53,566 nucleotides of DNA from Pseudomonas sp. RIT-PI-q (GCF_001297125.1 NZ_LHPC01000014.1:1-53566); one strand, 5' to 3'. Positions 7,598-17,430 are shown, numbered from the stretch's first letter. A program made the numbers and translations. The notes: generated from the letters alone by a model not told the origin.

Positions 7598-8605
7598 TCA
7601 GTGCGGCAGCGGGCTTGCTCGCGATGAGGCCGGTGCTTTCAACATCAATGCCCGCTGACTCTCCGCTATCGGGACTGCGCCCACATGATCACGCGGGTGC
7701 GCACCGAAGTATTGGCGATAACAGCGAAAGAAATGCTGCAACGAGACAAATCCGCACTCGCGAGCGACCGCAGGCAGAGGCTGTTCAGCGGCGCGCAATA
7801 ACTGACGCGCCCGTTGCAACCGCAAGTCCAGATAGTGCCTGGACGGCGAACATCCCAGGCTGCATTTGAACAAACGCTCCAGATGGCGACGGGAAATGCC
7901 CAGGGTCTCGGCCAATTCGTCGATACCCAGTGTTTGGCTCAAGTGCTCATTCATCAAGGCCAGCGTCGCTTGAAGTTTTGCCGGGGCATTTTGCGTCGGT
8001 AGCAGTGGCCGGGCCTGACGCGCGGCATGTTTTTCCATCCGCAGGATCAGCCCACGACCATGGGTCCGGGCAAGCAGTTCGTGCATCAACCCTTGAACAG
8101 CCTGCGGGCCGACGCAGGTCAGCCGTTGGCGGTCGACGCAGAACGGTGCGGCCACCGGCGTCAATTCGCTGAAGGCAGCAAACGTCAGTGACGGGGCCGG
8201 TTCCGGCAAGCTGCAGCGGAACCCATTCAAAGCGCCGATCTGCGCCAGCAGCCAACCGGCCTTGCCCAACGCCCCCAGACCGATCGGCTGCGCAGCCCAA
8301 TGACGCAGCTGCCGGTCCAGGTCTGGATGATGCAGGTTGTCACCATCACAGAGGATCAACACATCGAGCGGTTGCGCCAGATCCAGTCGCGCAGTGGCGG
8401 TGGCGATGCCGTTGCTGGCGTTCAGTTGCCGACCGTCCAGACTGAGCATTTGCCACTGGCAAACAGTGCGCCCCGCCAACTGATTGGCCAGGCGCAATGG
8501 CTCCAGCGCATTGGCCAGGGTATACAAATCGAAGGTGTCCATCAGCCAGAAACCAATACGCAACGCCGGCGGTTGTGGCCGGCCAGCTTCGGTCAGTTGC
8601 AGCAT
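7598..8605 (-). CDS. GlxA-type AraC-family regulator with REP-derived C-terminus
   Basis: A 335-residue protein with an N-terminal DJ-1/PfpI-like domain (ALRIGFWLMDTFDLYTLANA) and C-terminal AraC double HTH (IDELAETLGISRRHLERLF and PAVARECGFVSLQHFFRCY). Unlike the paralogue at 3150-4169, the nucleophile-elbow Cys is absent: the matching segment reads IGLGALGKAGWLLA. The start at 8605 has GGAGG 7 bases upstream; an ATG at 8620 is possible. The last dozen residues ([12 protein letters not shown]) are encoded by a REP sequence, so the native stop was probably lost or replaced by REP insertion. It may belong to the creatine genes upstream on its strand or act elsewhere; the target is unknown. Confidence 0.88.
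   Translation of the reverse strand: MLQLTEAGRPQPPALRIGFWLMDTFDLYTLANALEPLRLANQLAGRTVCQWQMLSLDGRQLNASNGIATATARLDLAQPLDVLILCDGDNLHHPDLDRQLRHWAAQPIGLGALGKAGWLLAQIGALNGFRCSLPEPAPSLTFAAFSELTPVAAPFCVDRQRLTCVGPQAVQGLMHELLARTHGRGLILRMEKHAARQARPLLPTQNAPAKLQATLALMNEHLSQTLGIDELAETLGISRRHLERLFKCSLGCSPSRHYLDLRLQRARQLLRAAEQPLPAVARECGFVSLQHFFRCYRQYFGAHPRDHVGAVPIAESQRALMLKAPASSRASPLPH
7603..7630. repeat. Single REP unit inside the 3' end of the GlxA-type gene
   Basis: The sequence GCGGGCTTGCTCGCGATGAG is a single REP core and lies within the reading frame of the regulator, encoding its last residues and stop region. No inverted partner is seen close by. Confidence 0.7.
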
Positions 8606-8832
8606 CTCCCGCCCTCCCATTGGTCAATGCTGCGATTTTCGGCGCCTGGGATCATCCACACGTGTCAGATATCGACTCCAAAGTGTTCGCCTCTACCGAT
8701 TTCGGGCGGGACGTGATGCTGCGTGCTGACCTTGCGCGATGAACGGGTTATTTTCCTGAGGACTACTCGTCAATGTCCCCATTTGTTTAGTTGAGTGAGG
8801 CAGTAACCGCGAATTCCTACAGCACGAAACAT

Positions 8833-9609
8833 CTATCCCAATTGAGCCTGGATCTTTTCCACCACGCCCCGCATCGCCGGCAAGTAGCGGCGAGCGGCTT
8901 CCTCAATGGGCATGGCCTTGGCGATGTAGACCAGATTCAGGCAGCCCATCACCTGCTCCTCATGCATAACCGGAATGGCAATGGCGGCAATCTTGCGTTC
9001 CTCTCCCCAATGCGCATTATTTTCGCCATAACCCTTACTGAGTGTGTGCTCCACCAACCGGTCGACAAATCGGCGATCCGCGGCAAACGCAGATTGTTCG
9101 TCTTCACGGCTGACCATCAACTCAATCAACTCTTCTCGCTCTGCAGGTCGGCAGTGCGCAAAGTACGCGCGCCCGGTCGCGGTCATGAGCAAAGGTAAGC
9201 GGCGGCCGACCATGGAGCGGTGAAACGACAGGCGACTGAAACGATGGGTGGTCTCACGAATAACCATGGCATCGCCGTCCAGCGTGCACAGGTCGGTGGG
9301 CCAGACGACCTCCTGCAGCAACTCGCCAAGCAACGGTGCGGCGATGGAGGAAATCCATTGTTCATCGCGAAACCCTTCACTGAGTTCGCGCACTTTCAAC
9401 GTCAATCGATAGCTGTCATCCGACTCGCTACGCCGCACATAGCCTTCAGCCTGCAGGGTCTCCAACAGTCTGCGCACGGTGGTGCGGTGCAACCCGCTCT
9501 GCTCAGCCAATTGCGCAGTGCTGGCGCCGCCATCGAAGCGGTTCAAGCCATTGATCAGTGCCAGACCACGCATCAGACCGCGCACGGCTTTGTATTCAGT
9601 CTCGCTCAT
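8833..9609 (-). CDS. mhpR: MhpR, IclR-family activator of 3-hydroxyphenylpropionate catabolism
   Basis: A 258-residue IclR-type regulator. The N-terminal winged HTH (about residues 8-75) includes TAQLAEQSGLHRTTVRRLLE. The effector domain (about 85-255) includes the conserved LLMTATGRAYFAH and the GYGENNAHWGEERKIAAIAI core. It is transcribed divergently from mhpA, with a palindromic operator at 9642-9656 between them, the same arrangement as in E. coli. MhpR activates the mhp genes with 3-(3-hydroxyphenyl)propionate. The start at 9609 has AGAGG 7 bases upstream. The leader also carries an A-rich AACAATAA motif overlapping the Shine-Dalgarno region. Confidence 0.92.
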   Translation of the reverse strand: MSETEYKAVRGLMRGLALINGLNRFDGGASTAQLAEQSGLHRTTVRRLLETLQAEGYVRRSESDDSYRLTLKVRELSEGFRDEQWISSIAAPLLGELLQEVVWPTDLCTLDGDAMVIRETTHRFSRLSFHRSMVGRRLPLLMTATGRAYFAHCRPAEREELIELMVSREDEQSAFAADRRFVDRLVEHTLSKGYGENNAHWGEERKIAAIAIPVMHEEQVMGCLNLVYIAKAMPIEEAARRYLPAMRGVVEKIQAQLG

Positions 9610-9620
9610 TGACGACCTCT

Positions 9621-9628
9621 TTATTGTT
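9621..9628 (-). promoter_or_regulatory. A-rich Crc/Hfq-like motif in the mhpR leader
   Basis: On the minus strand AACAATAA lies directly before the AGAGG Shine-Dalgarno of mhpR. The same CAACAATAAA stretch precedes mhpT and the porin gene, and AACAACAA abuts mhpF. Confidence 0.5.
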
Positions 9629-9640
9629 GTAAATCAATCA

Positions 9641-9657
9641 TGTGCACTTAGTGCACA
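9641..9657. promoter_or_regulatory. Probable MhpR operator
   Basis: A 15-bp perfect palindrome with one central base (GTGCACT-T-AGTGCAC, 9642-9656) flanked by T and A. It closely resembles, as I recall it, the E. coli MhpR operator built on two GTGCAC half-sites. It sits 32 bases upstream of mhpR and 87 bases upstream of mhpA, so it could serve both promoters. Confidence 0.85.
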
Positions 9658-9743
9658 CTAACAAGGGTTGTCGTTGTCGACCAGCCTTGTGATTTCCATA
9701 CTGCGCCCAACAAGAAATCCAAAAGCGCTGTACGGAGATGACT

Positions 9744-11402
9744 ATGAGTTCTGCCCCCACTCCTTCCACATTGGACCTGACCACCGACGTTGCCATCGTC
9801 GGCGCCGGCCCTGTTGGCTTGATGATCGCCAATTACCTGGGCCAATGTGGTGTGAATGTCACCGTAGTGGAAAAGCTCGACAGCCTGATCGACTACCCCC
9901 GCGCCATCGGTCTGGACGACGAAAGCCTGCGTACTTTCCAGGCCGTCGGTCTGGCCGACAACGTGCTGCCGCACACCACGCCCTGGCACGCCATGCGTTT
10001 CCTGACACCCAAAGGCCGCTGCTTTGCCGATATACAGCCCAAGACCGATGAGTTCGGCTGGTCTCGGCGCAACGCCTTCATCCAGCCCTTGGCCGACCGT
10101 GTGCTATTCGAAGGTTTGCAGCGTTTCGACAACGTCAAAGTGCTGTTCGGCCGTGAGCTCGAAGGCTTCGAGCAAAACAACAGCGTTGTGGTCCTCAACC
10201 TCAAGGATCAGAAAGGCCGCAGCGAACGCCTGCAGGCCCGTTATCTGATCGGCTGCGACGGTGGCAACAGCCTGGTGCGGCGCAACCTCAACATCAGTTT
10301 CGAAGGCAAGACCGCGCCGAATCAGTGGATCGTCGTCGACATCGCCAACGACCCGCTGAGCACGCCCCATGTTTACCTGTGCTGCGACCCGGTGCGCCCG
10401 TATGTGTCCGCCGCCCTGCCCCACGGCGTGCGCCGTTTCGAATTCATGGTCATGCCCGGCGAGACCGAAGCCGAGCTGAGCAAACCCGAGAACATGCGCA
10501 AACTGCTGGCCAAGGTGCTGCCCAATCCCGATCGCATCGAATTGATCCGCAGCCGCGTCTATACCCACAACGCTCGCCTGGCCGGTAAGTTCCGTGAGGG
10601 ACGGGTGCTGCTGGCCGGCGATGCCGCGCACATCATGCCGGTATGGCAGGGCCAGGGGTACAACAGCGGCATGCGCGACGCTTCCAACCTGGCATGGAAA
10701 CTGTCGCTGGTAGTCAAAGGCCTGGCCGCCGACAGCCTGCTCGACAGCTATGAACAAGAACGTCGCGATCACGCCAAGGCGATGATCGACCTTTCGGTAC
10801 TGGCCGGTCACGTATTGGCGCCGCCCAAACGCTGGCAAGGCACTTTGCGTGATGGTGTGTCGTGGCTGCTCAACTATGTGCCGCCGGTTAAACGCTACTT
10901 CGTGGAAATGCGCTTCAAGCCGATGCCGCAATACACCGAGGGCGCGTTGATCGTACCCAGCGAAAAAGGCTCACCGGTGGGCAAGATGTTCATCCAGCCG
11001 CGGGTGCTGACCGAAGCCGGCGACACCGTGTTGCTGGATGAGGTGATCGGCGAGAACTTCGCGATTATCGCTTGGGGCTGCGACCCGACCTGGGGCCTGA
11101 CGGCGGCACAGCTCGAGCAATGGCAAGCACTGGGCACGCGCTTTATCCAGGTCCTGCCGGACGTCCAGCTCAAAGCGACCAGCGACGTCAGCCAAGGCGT
11201 GATCCGCATCGGTGACAGCACCGGCCGCCTCAAGGAATGGTTCGCCCGCGGCTCGGCCTCTATCGCCCTGGTGCGTCCGGATCGCTTCCTCGCCGGCCTG
11301 GCCATTCCGCAAACGGTCGGCCAGGCCTGTGATGAATTGGCCCTGGCGCTCAAGGCGCTGCCGCAACCCGAAGTGGCGATCCTAGCCAGCAAGGTGGCCT
11401 GA
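9744..11402 (+). CDS. mhpA: MhpA, 3-(3-hydroxyphenyl)propionate hydroxylase
   Basis: Flavin monooxygenase that uses NADH and O2 to convert 3-(3-hydroxyphenyl)propionate (or 3-hydroxycinnamate) to the 2,3-dihydroxy compound. The FAD-binding GxGxxG motif is [18 protein letters not shown] near the N-terminus. The DG motif is [12 protein letters not shown], and the GD motif is [17 protein letters not shown]. At 552 residues it has the normal length. GGAG ends at 9737, directly against an ATG at 9738; the in-frame ATG at 9744 has proper 6-base spacing and is preferred. First gene of the mhp operon; mhpB follows after one base. Confidence 0.95.
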   Translation: MSSAPTPSTLDLTTDVAIVGAGPVGLMIANYLGQCGVNVTVVEKLDSLIDYPRAIGLDDESLRTFQAVGLADNVLPHTTPWHAMRFLTPKGRCFADIQPKTDEFGWSRRNAFIQPLADRVLFEGLQRFDNVKVLFGRELEGFEQNNSVVVLNLKDQKGRSERLQARYLIGCDGGNSLVRRNLNISFEGKTAPNQWIVVDIANDPLSTPHVYLCCDPVRPYVSAALPHGVRRFEFMVMPGETEAELSKPENMRKLLAKVLPNPDRIELIRSRVYTHNARLAGKFREGRVLLAGDAAHIMPVWQGQGYNSGMRDASNLAWKLSLVVKGLAADSLLDSYEQERRDHAKAMIDLSVLAGHVLAPPKRWQGTLRDGVSWLLNYVPPVKRYFVEMRFKPMPQYTEGALIVPSEKGSPVGKMFIQPRVLTEAGDTVLLDEVIGENFAIIAWGCDPTWGLTAAQLEQWQALGTRFIQVLPDVQLKATSDVSQGVIRIGDSTGRLKEWFARGSASIALVRPDRFLAGLAIPQTVGQACDELALALKALPQPEVAILASKVA

Positions 11403-11403
11403 C

Positions 11404-12357
11404 ATGAGCGCCTATCTGCACTGCTTGTCTCACACTCCACTGGTGGGCTACGTCGACCCGACACCTGAAGTGCTGGCCGAGGTCGACGATATGATCGCCG
11501 ATGCCCGTGAGCGCATCGCTCGTTTCGAGCCGGAGCTGATCGTGCTGTTCGGGCCCGACCACTACAACGGCTTTTTCTACGACGTGATGCCAGCCTTCTG
11601 CATCGGCATGGCCGCCCATGCCATCGGCGATTTCGACACGGCTGCCGGGCCTTTGGACGTGCCTAAAGCGCTGGCTGAATCCTGCGCACAGGCTGTCCTG
11701 GATGCCGGTGTCGACGCGGCCATCTCCTATCGCATGCAGGTCGACCATGCGTTCGCCCAACCGCTGGAGCTGTTGCTTGGCGGTTTACAGGCCTGTCCGG
11801 TGATTCCGGTGTTCATCAATTCGGTCGCCGTGCCCCTGCCCGGTTTCAAGCGTGCCCGTCTGCTCGGTGAAGCGATTGGCCAGTGGGCACAGTCGCTGAA
11901 CAAGCGCGTGCTGTTTCTGGCCTCAGGTGGTTTGTCACACCAGCCCCCGGTTCCGGAACTGGCCAAGGTCGATGCGCGCATGGCTGATCGCCTGATGGGT
12001 AGCGGTCGCCAGCTGCCAGCCGATGAGCGACAGGCGCGCCAGCAACGAGTCATCCAGGCCGCCCGGGATTTCGTTGAAGACCAACACAGTCTGCATCCGC
12101 TTAATCCTGTTTGGGATCAGCAGTTTCTCGACATCCTCGAGCAAGGCCGGCTGAGCGACCTCGATTCGCTGGGGAACGACGAGCTGTCGGCACTGGCCGG
12201 CAAATCCACTCACGAAGTGAAAACCTGGGTCGCCGCCTTCGCCGCGCTTTGCGCCTTCGGCCCTTATCAGACCGAAGGCCGCTACTACCGCCCGATTCCC
12301 GAATGGATCGCAGGCTTCGCCGCCCTTGGCGCCCAGCCGCTGAACAACCACCTTTGA
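11404..12357 (+). CDS. mhpB: MhpB, 2,3-dihydroxyphenylpropionate 1,2-dioxygenase
   Basis: Fe(II)-dependent class III (LigB-type) extradiol dioxygenase that opens the ring of 2,3-dihydroxyphenylpropionate to give 2-hydroxy-6-oxonona-2,4-dienedioate. At 317 residues it has the family length. Family motifs are [16 protein letters not shown] at the start, [14 protein letters not shown], the catalytic-His region [13 protein letters not shown] and [10 protein letters not shown]. It lies one base after the mhpA stop, so the two genes are translationally linked. Confidence 0.95.
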   Translation: MSAYLHCLSHTPLVGYVDPTPEVLAEVDDMIADARERIARFEPELIVLFGPDHYNGFFYDVMPAFCIGMAAHAIGDFDTAAGPLDVPKALAESCAQAVLDAGVDAAISYRMQVDHAFAQPLELLLGGLQACPVIPVFINSVAVPLPGFKRARLLGEAIGQWAQSLNKRVLFLASGGLSHQPPVPELAKVDARMADRLMGSGRQLPADERQARQQRVIQAARDFVEDQHSLHPLNPVWDQQFLDILEQGRLSDLDSLGNDELSALAGKSTHEVKTWVAAFAALCAFGPYQTEGRYYRPIPEWIAGFAALGAQPLNNHL

Positions 12358-12374
12358 ATCCAAGGAACACTGAC

Positions 12375-13259
12375 ATGACTGCCACTGAACCCGCATTCAC
12401 CGAAGCGTCCACCAGCCGCTTTGCACACATCAAGGAAGGCGATCTGGACCTGCAACTGCATTACAACGATGTCGGCCCAAGCACTGAAGACCCGGGCGCC
12501 GAAACCGTAGTCATGCTCCACGGTTCCGGCCCCGGCGCCAGCGGCTGGGCCAACTTCCACCGCAACATCGAACCCTTGGTGGCCGCTGGTTACCGAGTGA
12601 TTTTGCTGGACTGCCCAGGCTGGAGCAAAAGCGACCCGATCGTTTGTGACGGTTCGCGTTCGAACCTCAACGCACGAGCGCTCAAGGGGCTGCTCGATGT
12701 GCTGGATCTGAACTGTGTTCACATCATCGGTAACTCCATGGGCGGCCACAGTGCCGTGGCCTTTGCCCTGGAAAACCCTGAGCGGGTCGGCAAACTGGTC
12801 TTGATGGGCGGCGGCACCGGCGGCCCAAGTGCGTTCGTGCCGCAACCCACCGAAGGCATCAAGCTGATCGGCGCGCTGTACCGCGAACCGACCATTGAAA
12901 ACCTGAAGAAGATGATGAACGTCTTCGTGTTCGACGCCAGCAGTCTGACCGAAGCGTTATTCCAGACCCGCCTGGACAACATCCTGGCGCACCGTGAGCA
13001 CCTGGAAAACTTCGTCAAGAGCAGCACCCTCAATCCCAAGCAATTCCCTGATTTCAGCCACCGCCTGCACGAAATCACCGCCCAGACGCTGCTCGTCTGG
13101 GGCCGCGAAGATCGCTTCGTGCCCATGGACACCGGCCTGCGCCTGCTGGCCGGCCTGCCCCATGCACAACTGCACGTGTTCAATCGCTGCGGCCACTGGG
13201 CCCAGTGGGAACACGCCGAGACCTTCAACCGCATGGTCCTGGACTTCCTGACCCACTGA
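12375..13259 (+). CDS. mhpC: MhpC, 2-hydroxy-6-oxonona-2,4-dienedioate hydrolase
   Basis: An alpha/beta hydrolase of 294 residues that cleaves the ring-opened product to 2-hydroxypenta-2,4-dienoate and succinate (or fumarate). The catalytic triad is readable: Ser121 in [10 protein letters not shown], Asp246 in WGREDRFVP and His274 in RCGHWAQWE. The oxyanion segment is [12 protein letters not shown]. The start at 12375 has AAGGA about 9 bases upstream; the longer open frame upstream overlaps mhpB and is not used. Confidence 0.95.
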   Translation: MTATEPAFTEASTSRFAHIKEGDLDLQLHYNDVGPSTEDPGAETVVMLHGSGPGASGWANFHRNIEPLVAAGYRVILLDCPGWSKSDPIVCDGSRSNLNARALKGLLDVLDLNCVHIIGNSMGGHSAVAFALENPERVGKLVLMGGGTGGPSAFVPQPTEGIKLIGALYREPTIENLKKMMNVFVFDASSLTEALFQTRLDNILAHREHLENFVKSSTLNPKQFPDFSHRLHEITAQTLLVWGREDRFVPMDTGLRLLAGLPHAQLHVFNRCGHWAQWEHAETFNRMVLDFLTH

Positions 13260-13273
13260 TCACAGAGGCTGAC

Positions 13274-14068
13274 ATGACCCTGACTCAACACACTCTGGAA
13301 CGGCTGGCGGCGGACCTGCGCCCCGCCGAGGCCGACGGCGAGGCCATCGCACCTCTACGCGAACAAATTGGCGAAGACAACGCCGAGGCCGCCTACACCA
13401 TCCAGCGCCTGAATGTCGCTTACGGGGTGGCCAACGGCCGCCGCGTGGTCGGCCGCAAGATCGGCCTGACCAACCCCAAGGTGCAGGCACAGTTAGGCGT
13501 GGACCAGCCGGACTTCGGCACGCTTTTCGCCGACATGTGCTACGGCGACAACGAAAGCGTGCCCGTCACTCGCGTACTGCAACCGAAGATCGAGGCCGAA
13601 ATTGCCCTGATCCTCGAGCGCGATCTGCCCCGCGCCGACACCACGTTTGCCGACGTGATGGCGGCCACCGGCTGGGTCGTGCCGGCACTGGAAATTGTCG
13701 GCAGTCGGGTCCAGGGCTGGGCCATCCGCTTCGTCGATACCGTGGCGGATAACGCCTCCAGTGGTTGTTTCGTATTGGGTGGCCCGGCTCGACGTATCGA
13801 TGGGCTCGACCTGCGCCAGGCCAGCATGCGCATGACCCGCAATGGCGAAGAAGTGTCTAGCGGCTGCGGCGCCGAATGCCTGGGGCATCCACTCAATGCG
13901 GCCGTGTGGCTGGCGCAAACCATGGCGCGCTTGGGCGATCCGCTGCGGGCCGGCGACATCATCCTCACCGGGGCACTTGGGCCGATGGTGGCGGTGGCGG
14001 CGGGCGATCGATTCGAGACCGAGATCGAAGGCATCGGTCGTGTCGGTGTTCAGTTCAGCGCCGAGTGA
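13274..14068 (+). CDS. mhpD: MhpD, 2-keto-4-pentenoate hydratase
   Basis: Adds water to 2-hydroxypenta-2,4-dienoate to give 4-hydroxy-2-oxopentanoate. The 264-residue protein carries family motifs [32 protein letters not shown] with metal-binding acidic residues, and the C-terminal [18 protein letters not shown]. It starts 14 bases after mhpC, with AGAGG upstream of the ATG. Fourth enzyme gene of the operon. Confidence 0.94.
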   Translation: MTLTQHTLERLAADLRPAEADGEAIAPLREQIGEDNAEAAYTIQRLNVAYGVANGRRVVGRKIGLTNPKVQAQLGVDQPDFGTLFADMCYGDNESVPVTRVLQPKIEAEIALILERDLPRADTTFADVMAATGWVVPALEIVGSRVQGWAIRFVDTVADNASSGCFVLGGPARRIDGLDLRQASMRMTRNGEEVSSGCGAECLGHPLNAAVWLAQTMARLGDPLRAGDIILTGALGPMVAVAAGDRFETEIEGIGRVGVQFSAE

Positions 14069-14093
14069 TCGGCGACTTGCGTGCAAATGAGGC

Positions 14094-14101
14094 AACAACA
14101 A
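14094..14101 (+). promoter_or_regulatory. A-rich Crc/Hfq-like motif at the mhpF start codon
   Basis: AACAACAA (AANAANAA) runs into the A of the mhpF ATG at 14101. If bound by Hfq/Crc, it would block initiation of mhpF during growth on preferred carbon sources. Confidence 0.4.
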
Positions 14102-15036
14102 TGAACAAACTCAAAGTCGCCATCGTCGGTTCCGGCAACATCGGCACCGACCTGATGATCAAGATCCTGCGTAACGCCAAACACCTGGAAATGGCGGTCA
14201 TGGTTGGCATCGACCCGGCCTCCGATGGTCTCGCCCGCGCCCAGCGCATGGGTGTGGCGGTGACCCATGAAGGCGTTGAAGGCCTGATCCGCATGGACGT
14301 CTTCAAGGACATCGAATTCGTCTTCGATGCCACCTCGGCCGGCGCCCATGTGAAGAACGACGCCTTCCTGCGCTCGATCAAACCCGGGATTCGCCTGATC
14401 GACCTGACCCCGGCAGCCATCGGCCCGTACTGCGTGCCGGTGGTCAACCTGGAACAAACCCTCGCTCAGCTCAACGTCAACATGGTGACTTGCGGTGGCC
14501 AGGCGCCCCTCCCCGTGGTCGCGGCGGGGTCGCGCGTGGCGAAAGTGCATTCCGCCGAAATCGTCGCCTCGATCGCCAGCAAGTCCGCCGGCCCGGGCAC
14601 CCGTGCCAACATCGACGAGTTCACCGAAACCACCTCCAAGGCCATCGAAGTAATCGGCGGTGCAGCCAAGGGCAAGGCGATCATCGTGATGAACCCGGCC
14701 GAGCCGCCGTTGATGATGCGCGACACGGTGTTTGTGTTGTCCGAAGCCGCCGATCAGGCACTGGTCGAGGCGTCCATCGTGGAGATGGCGGCCGCCGTGC
14801 AAGCCTACGTACCGGGCTATCGCCTGAAGCAAAAAGTCCAGTTCGACGTGATACCTGAAGACGCGCCGCTGAATATTCCGGGCCTCGGCAAATTCTCCGG
14901 CCTCAAGACTTCGGTGTTCCTCGAAGTCGAAGGGGCCGCCCATTACCTGCCAGCCTACGCCGGCAATCTCGACATCATGACCTCCGCAGCCTTGGCCACC
15001 GCCGAGCGCATGGCGCAGTCGATGCTGAACGCCTGA
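14101..15036 (+). CDS. mhpF: MhpF, acetaldehyde dehydrogenase (acylating)
   Basis: Converts acetaldehyde, NAD+ and CoA to acetyl-CoA, receiving acetaldehyde from the partner aldolase MhpE through a channel in the known MhpE-MhpF complex. The 311-residue product shows the NAD-binding motif [16 protein letters not shown] and the catalytic Cys131 in [30 protein letters not shown] is a further family signature. The gene order mhpD-mhpF-mhpE matches other meta-pathway operons; mhpE starts 10 bases after the stop. Confidence 0.95.
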   Translation: MNKLKVAIVGSGNIGTDLMIKILRNAKHLEMAVMVGIDPASDGLARAQRMGVAVTHEGVEGLIRMDVFKDIEFVFDATSAGAHVKNDAFLRSIKPGIRLIDLTPAAIGPYCVPVVNLEQTLAQLNVNMVTCGGQAPLPVVAAGSRVAKVHSAEIVASIASKSAGPGTRANIDEFTETTSKAIEVIGGAAKGKAIIVMNPAEPPLMMRDTVFVLSEAADQALVEASIVEMAAAVQAYVPGYRLKQKVQFDVIPEDAPLNIPGLGKFSGLKTSVFLEVEGAAHYLPAYAGNLDIMTSAALATAERMAQSMLNA

Positions 15037-15046
15037 GGAGACCGAC

Positions 15047-16072
15047 ATGACTTTTAATCCCGGCAAAAAACTCTACATCTCCGACGTGACCCTGCGTGAT
15101 GGCAGCCATGCGATTCGCCATCAGTATTCGCTGCAAAACGTGCAGGACATCGCCCGCGCCCTGGACAAAGCCAAGGTTGACTCGATCGAAGTCGCCCATG
15201 GCGACGGCCTGCAAGGTTCGAGCTTCAACTATGGCTTTGCTGCGCACACCGACCTGGAGTGGATCGAGGCCGCGGCCGATGTGATCAGCCACGCCAAAAT
15301 TACCACCTTGCTGCTGCCCGGCATCGGCACGGTGCATGACCTCAAAGCGGCCTACAACGCCGGTGCCCGGGTGGTGCGCATCGCCACCCATTGCACCGAA
15401 GCGGATGTGTCAAAACAGCACATCGAGTATGCCCGCGAGCTGGGCATGGACACCGTCGGTTTCCTGATGATGAGCCATATGATTCCGGCCGAGCAGCTGG
15501 CCGCGCAGGCCAAGTTGATGGAAAGCTACGGTGCGACGTGCGTGTACATGGCCGACTCCGGCGGGGCCATGAACATGCAGGATGTGCGCGAGCGTTTCCG
15601 TGCATTTAAAGCCGTACTCAAACCGGAAACCGAGACCGGCATGCACGCGCACCACAACCTGAGCCTGGGGGTTGCCAACTCGATCACCGCCGTCGAGGAA
15701 GGTTGCGACCGCATCGATGCCAGCCTCGCGGGCATGGGCGCCGGTGCCGGTGCCGGTAACGCGCCGCTGGAAGTGTTTATCGCGGCCGCCGAGCGCCTGG
15801 GTTGGAACCACGGCACCGACCTTTACACGCTGATGGACGCGGCTGACGACATCGTTCGTCCGCTGCAGGACCGTCCGGTTCGAGTCGACCGCGAGACGCT
15901 CGCGCTGGGTTATGCCGGCGTCTATTCAAGCTTCCTGCGCCATGCCGAAATCGCTGCAGCCAAATACGGCCTCAAGACCCTCGACATCCTCGTCGAACTG
16001 GGCAGACGCCGCATGGTCGGCGGTCAGGAAGACATGATCGTCGACGTCGCGCTGGATCTGCTCAAACGCTGA
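15047..16072 (+). CDS. mhpE: MhpE, 4-hydroxy-2-oxovalerate aldolase
   Basis: Splits 4-hydroxy-2-oxovalerate into pyruvate and acetaldehyde. The 341-residue DRE-TIM metallolyase shows [15 protein letters not shown] near residue 15 (metal Asp18), [20 protein letters not shown], and the metal-binding His-x-His of [15 protein letters not shown]. The C-terminal part has the DmpG-type communication domain ([20 protein letters not shown]). GAGGAG lies about 6 bases before the ATG. It acts as a complex with MhpF. Confidence 0.96.
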   Translation: MTFNPGKKLYISDVTLRDGSHAIRHQYSLQNVQDIARALDKAKVDSIEVAHGDGLQGSSFNYGFAAHTDLEWIEAAADVISHAKITTLLLPGIGTVHDLKAAYNAGARVVRIATHCTEADVSKQHIEYARELGMDTVGFLMMSHMIPAEQLAAQAKLMESYGATCVYMADSGGAMNMQDVRERFRAFKAVLKPETETGMHAHHNLSLGVANSITAVEEGCDRIDASLAGMGAGAGAGNAPLEVFIAAAERLGWNHGTDLYTLMDAADDIVRPLQDRPVRVDRETLALGYAGVYSSFLRHAEIAAAKYGLKTLDILVELGRRRMVGGQEDMIVDVALDLLKR

Positions 16073-16132
16073 CCGAGCACCACACCGGCTGACCGCCCAC
16101 GCAGCGGTCGGTCGGCCCTGTTTCGCCCATAC

Positions 16133-16140
16133 AACAATAA
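16133..16140 (+). promoter_or_regulatory. A-rich Crc/Hfq-like motif before mhpT
   Basis: AACAATAA lies 15 bases before the mhpT ATG. The surrounding ACAACAATAAAA is almost identical to the sequence before the porin gene at 17406-17418 and in the mhpR leader. Confidence 0.5.
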
Positions 16141-16154
16141 AACGGGTACTACCC

Positions 16155-17357
16155 ATGACTGTACTGAACCTGACAACACCGCTACACATGACGCGGACCA
16201 TCGGTCTGTGTTTCCTCGTGGCCCTGATGGAGGGCCTTGACCTACAGGCCTCCGGGATCGCTGCCCAAGGCATGGCGGCCGCGTTCGAACTGGATAAATT
16301 GCACATGAGCTGGGTGTTCAGTGCCGGAATTTTCGGCCTGCTGCCCGGTGCGTTTGTGGGCGGCTGGCTGGCCGACCGCATCGGTCGCAAGCGCGTGCTG
16401 ATCGCGTCAGTGGCCCTGTTCGGACTGTTTTCTCTTGCCACTGCCCTGGCCTTTGACTTCAACAGCCTGCTCGCCGCCCGTTGCCTGACCGGCGTAGGTC
16501 TGGGAGCCGCGCTGCCTAACCTGATTGCCCTGACTAGCGAAGTGGCCGGCCCGCGCCTGCGGGGCAGTGCGGTGAGCCTGATGTATTGCGGTGTGCCATT
16601 GGGCGCGGCACTGGCGGCGGCGATGGGTATTGCCGGCCCTTCGGGCGACTGGCAGGCAGTGTTCTACGTCGGCGGCCTGGTGCCTCTGTTAATCGTGCCG
16701 CTGCTGGGGCTCTACCTGCCGGAGTCGCTGCAATTTCGCAGCCAAAACGTGGCGCCCATCGGCGTGGTCCGAGGTCTGTTCCGCGAAGGCGCGGCCCTGC
16801 CAACCGCGCTGATCTGGGTCAGCTATTTCTTTACCCTCATGGTGGTCTACATCCTGATCAACTGGCTGCCCAGCTTGCTGATCGGCCAAGGTTTCACCGG
16901 TCACCAGGCCAGTTGGGTCATGCTCGCCCTACAAATTGGTGCAGCAGTCGGCACCTTGATGCTGGGCTGGGTGATGGACCGCCTGCCGGCCTGGGCCCTG
17001 TCAGCACTGATCTACCTGGGCATCCTCGGCTCGCTGACTGCCTTGGGGTTGGCCAGCCGTCTGGAGAGCATGTTGGTGGCAGGCTTCATCGCCGGCTTTT
17101 TCGCCACCGGTGGGCAGTGTGTGCTCTACGCCCTGGCGCCGCATTTCTATCCCCCATCGGTACGCGCGACCGGCGTAGGCAGTGCGGTCGCCATCGGCAG
17201 ACTGGGTGCAATGAGCGGCCCGCTGGTGGCCGGCAAGATGCTCGCCTTGGGCACCGGCACGGCCGGGGTGATGCTGGCTTCGGCGCCGGGAATCGTCATC
17301 GCTGCGGTGGCCATGTTTTACCTGTCCGTGCGGCGCAACGGTTCTCAGTCCGACTGA
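16155..17357 (+). CDS. mhpT: MhpT, MFS aromatic acid:H+ symporter (AAHS family)
   Basis: A 400-residue, twelve-helix inner-membrane transporter, probably importing 3-(3-hydroxyphenyl)propionate. AAHS marks are FLVALMEGLDLQASGIAAQG in helix 1 and GGWLADRIGRKRVLIASVAL in the 2-3 loop. It is 82 bases downstream of mhpE in the same direction. The ATG has only a weak Shine-Dalgarno-like CGGG, and a short A-rich motif lies immediately upstream, suggesting translational control. Confidence 0.9.
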   Translation: MTVLNLTTPLHMTRTIGLCFLVALMEGLDLQASGIAAQGMAAAFELDKLHMSWVFSAGIFGLLPGAFVGGWLADRIGRKRVLIASVALFGLFSLATALAFDFNSLLAARCLTGVGLGAALPNLIALTSEVAGPRLRGSAVSLMYCGVPLGAALAAAMGIAGPSGDWQAVFYVGGLVPLLIVPLLGLYLPESLQFRSQNVAPIGVVRGLFREGAALPTALIWVSYFFTLMVVYILINWLPSLLIGQGFTGHQASWVMLALQIGAAVGTLMLGWVMDRLPAWALSALIYLGILGSLTALGLASRLESMLVAGFIAGFFATGGQCVLYALAPHFYPPSVRATGVGSAVAIGRLGAMSGPLVAGKMLALGTGTAGVMLASAPGIVIAAVAMFYLSVRRNGSQSD

Positions 17358-17405
17358 CAACCCACTGGTCAAACCCCGCGCCAAATCGGTGCGGGTTCAC
17401 CCCCC

Positions 17406-17416
17406 AACAACAATAA
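17406..17416 (+). promoter_or_regulatory. A-rich Crc/Hfq-like motif before the porin gene
   Basis: Two overlapping AANAANAA matches, AACAACAA (17406-17413) and AACAATAA (17409-17416), lie 15 to 25 bases before the porin start at 17431. Confidence 0.5.
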
Positions 17417-17430
17417 AAGTGAACACTGGC

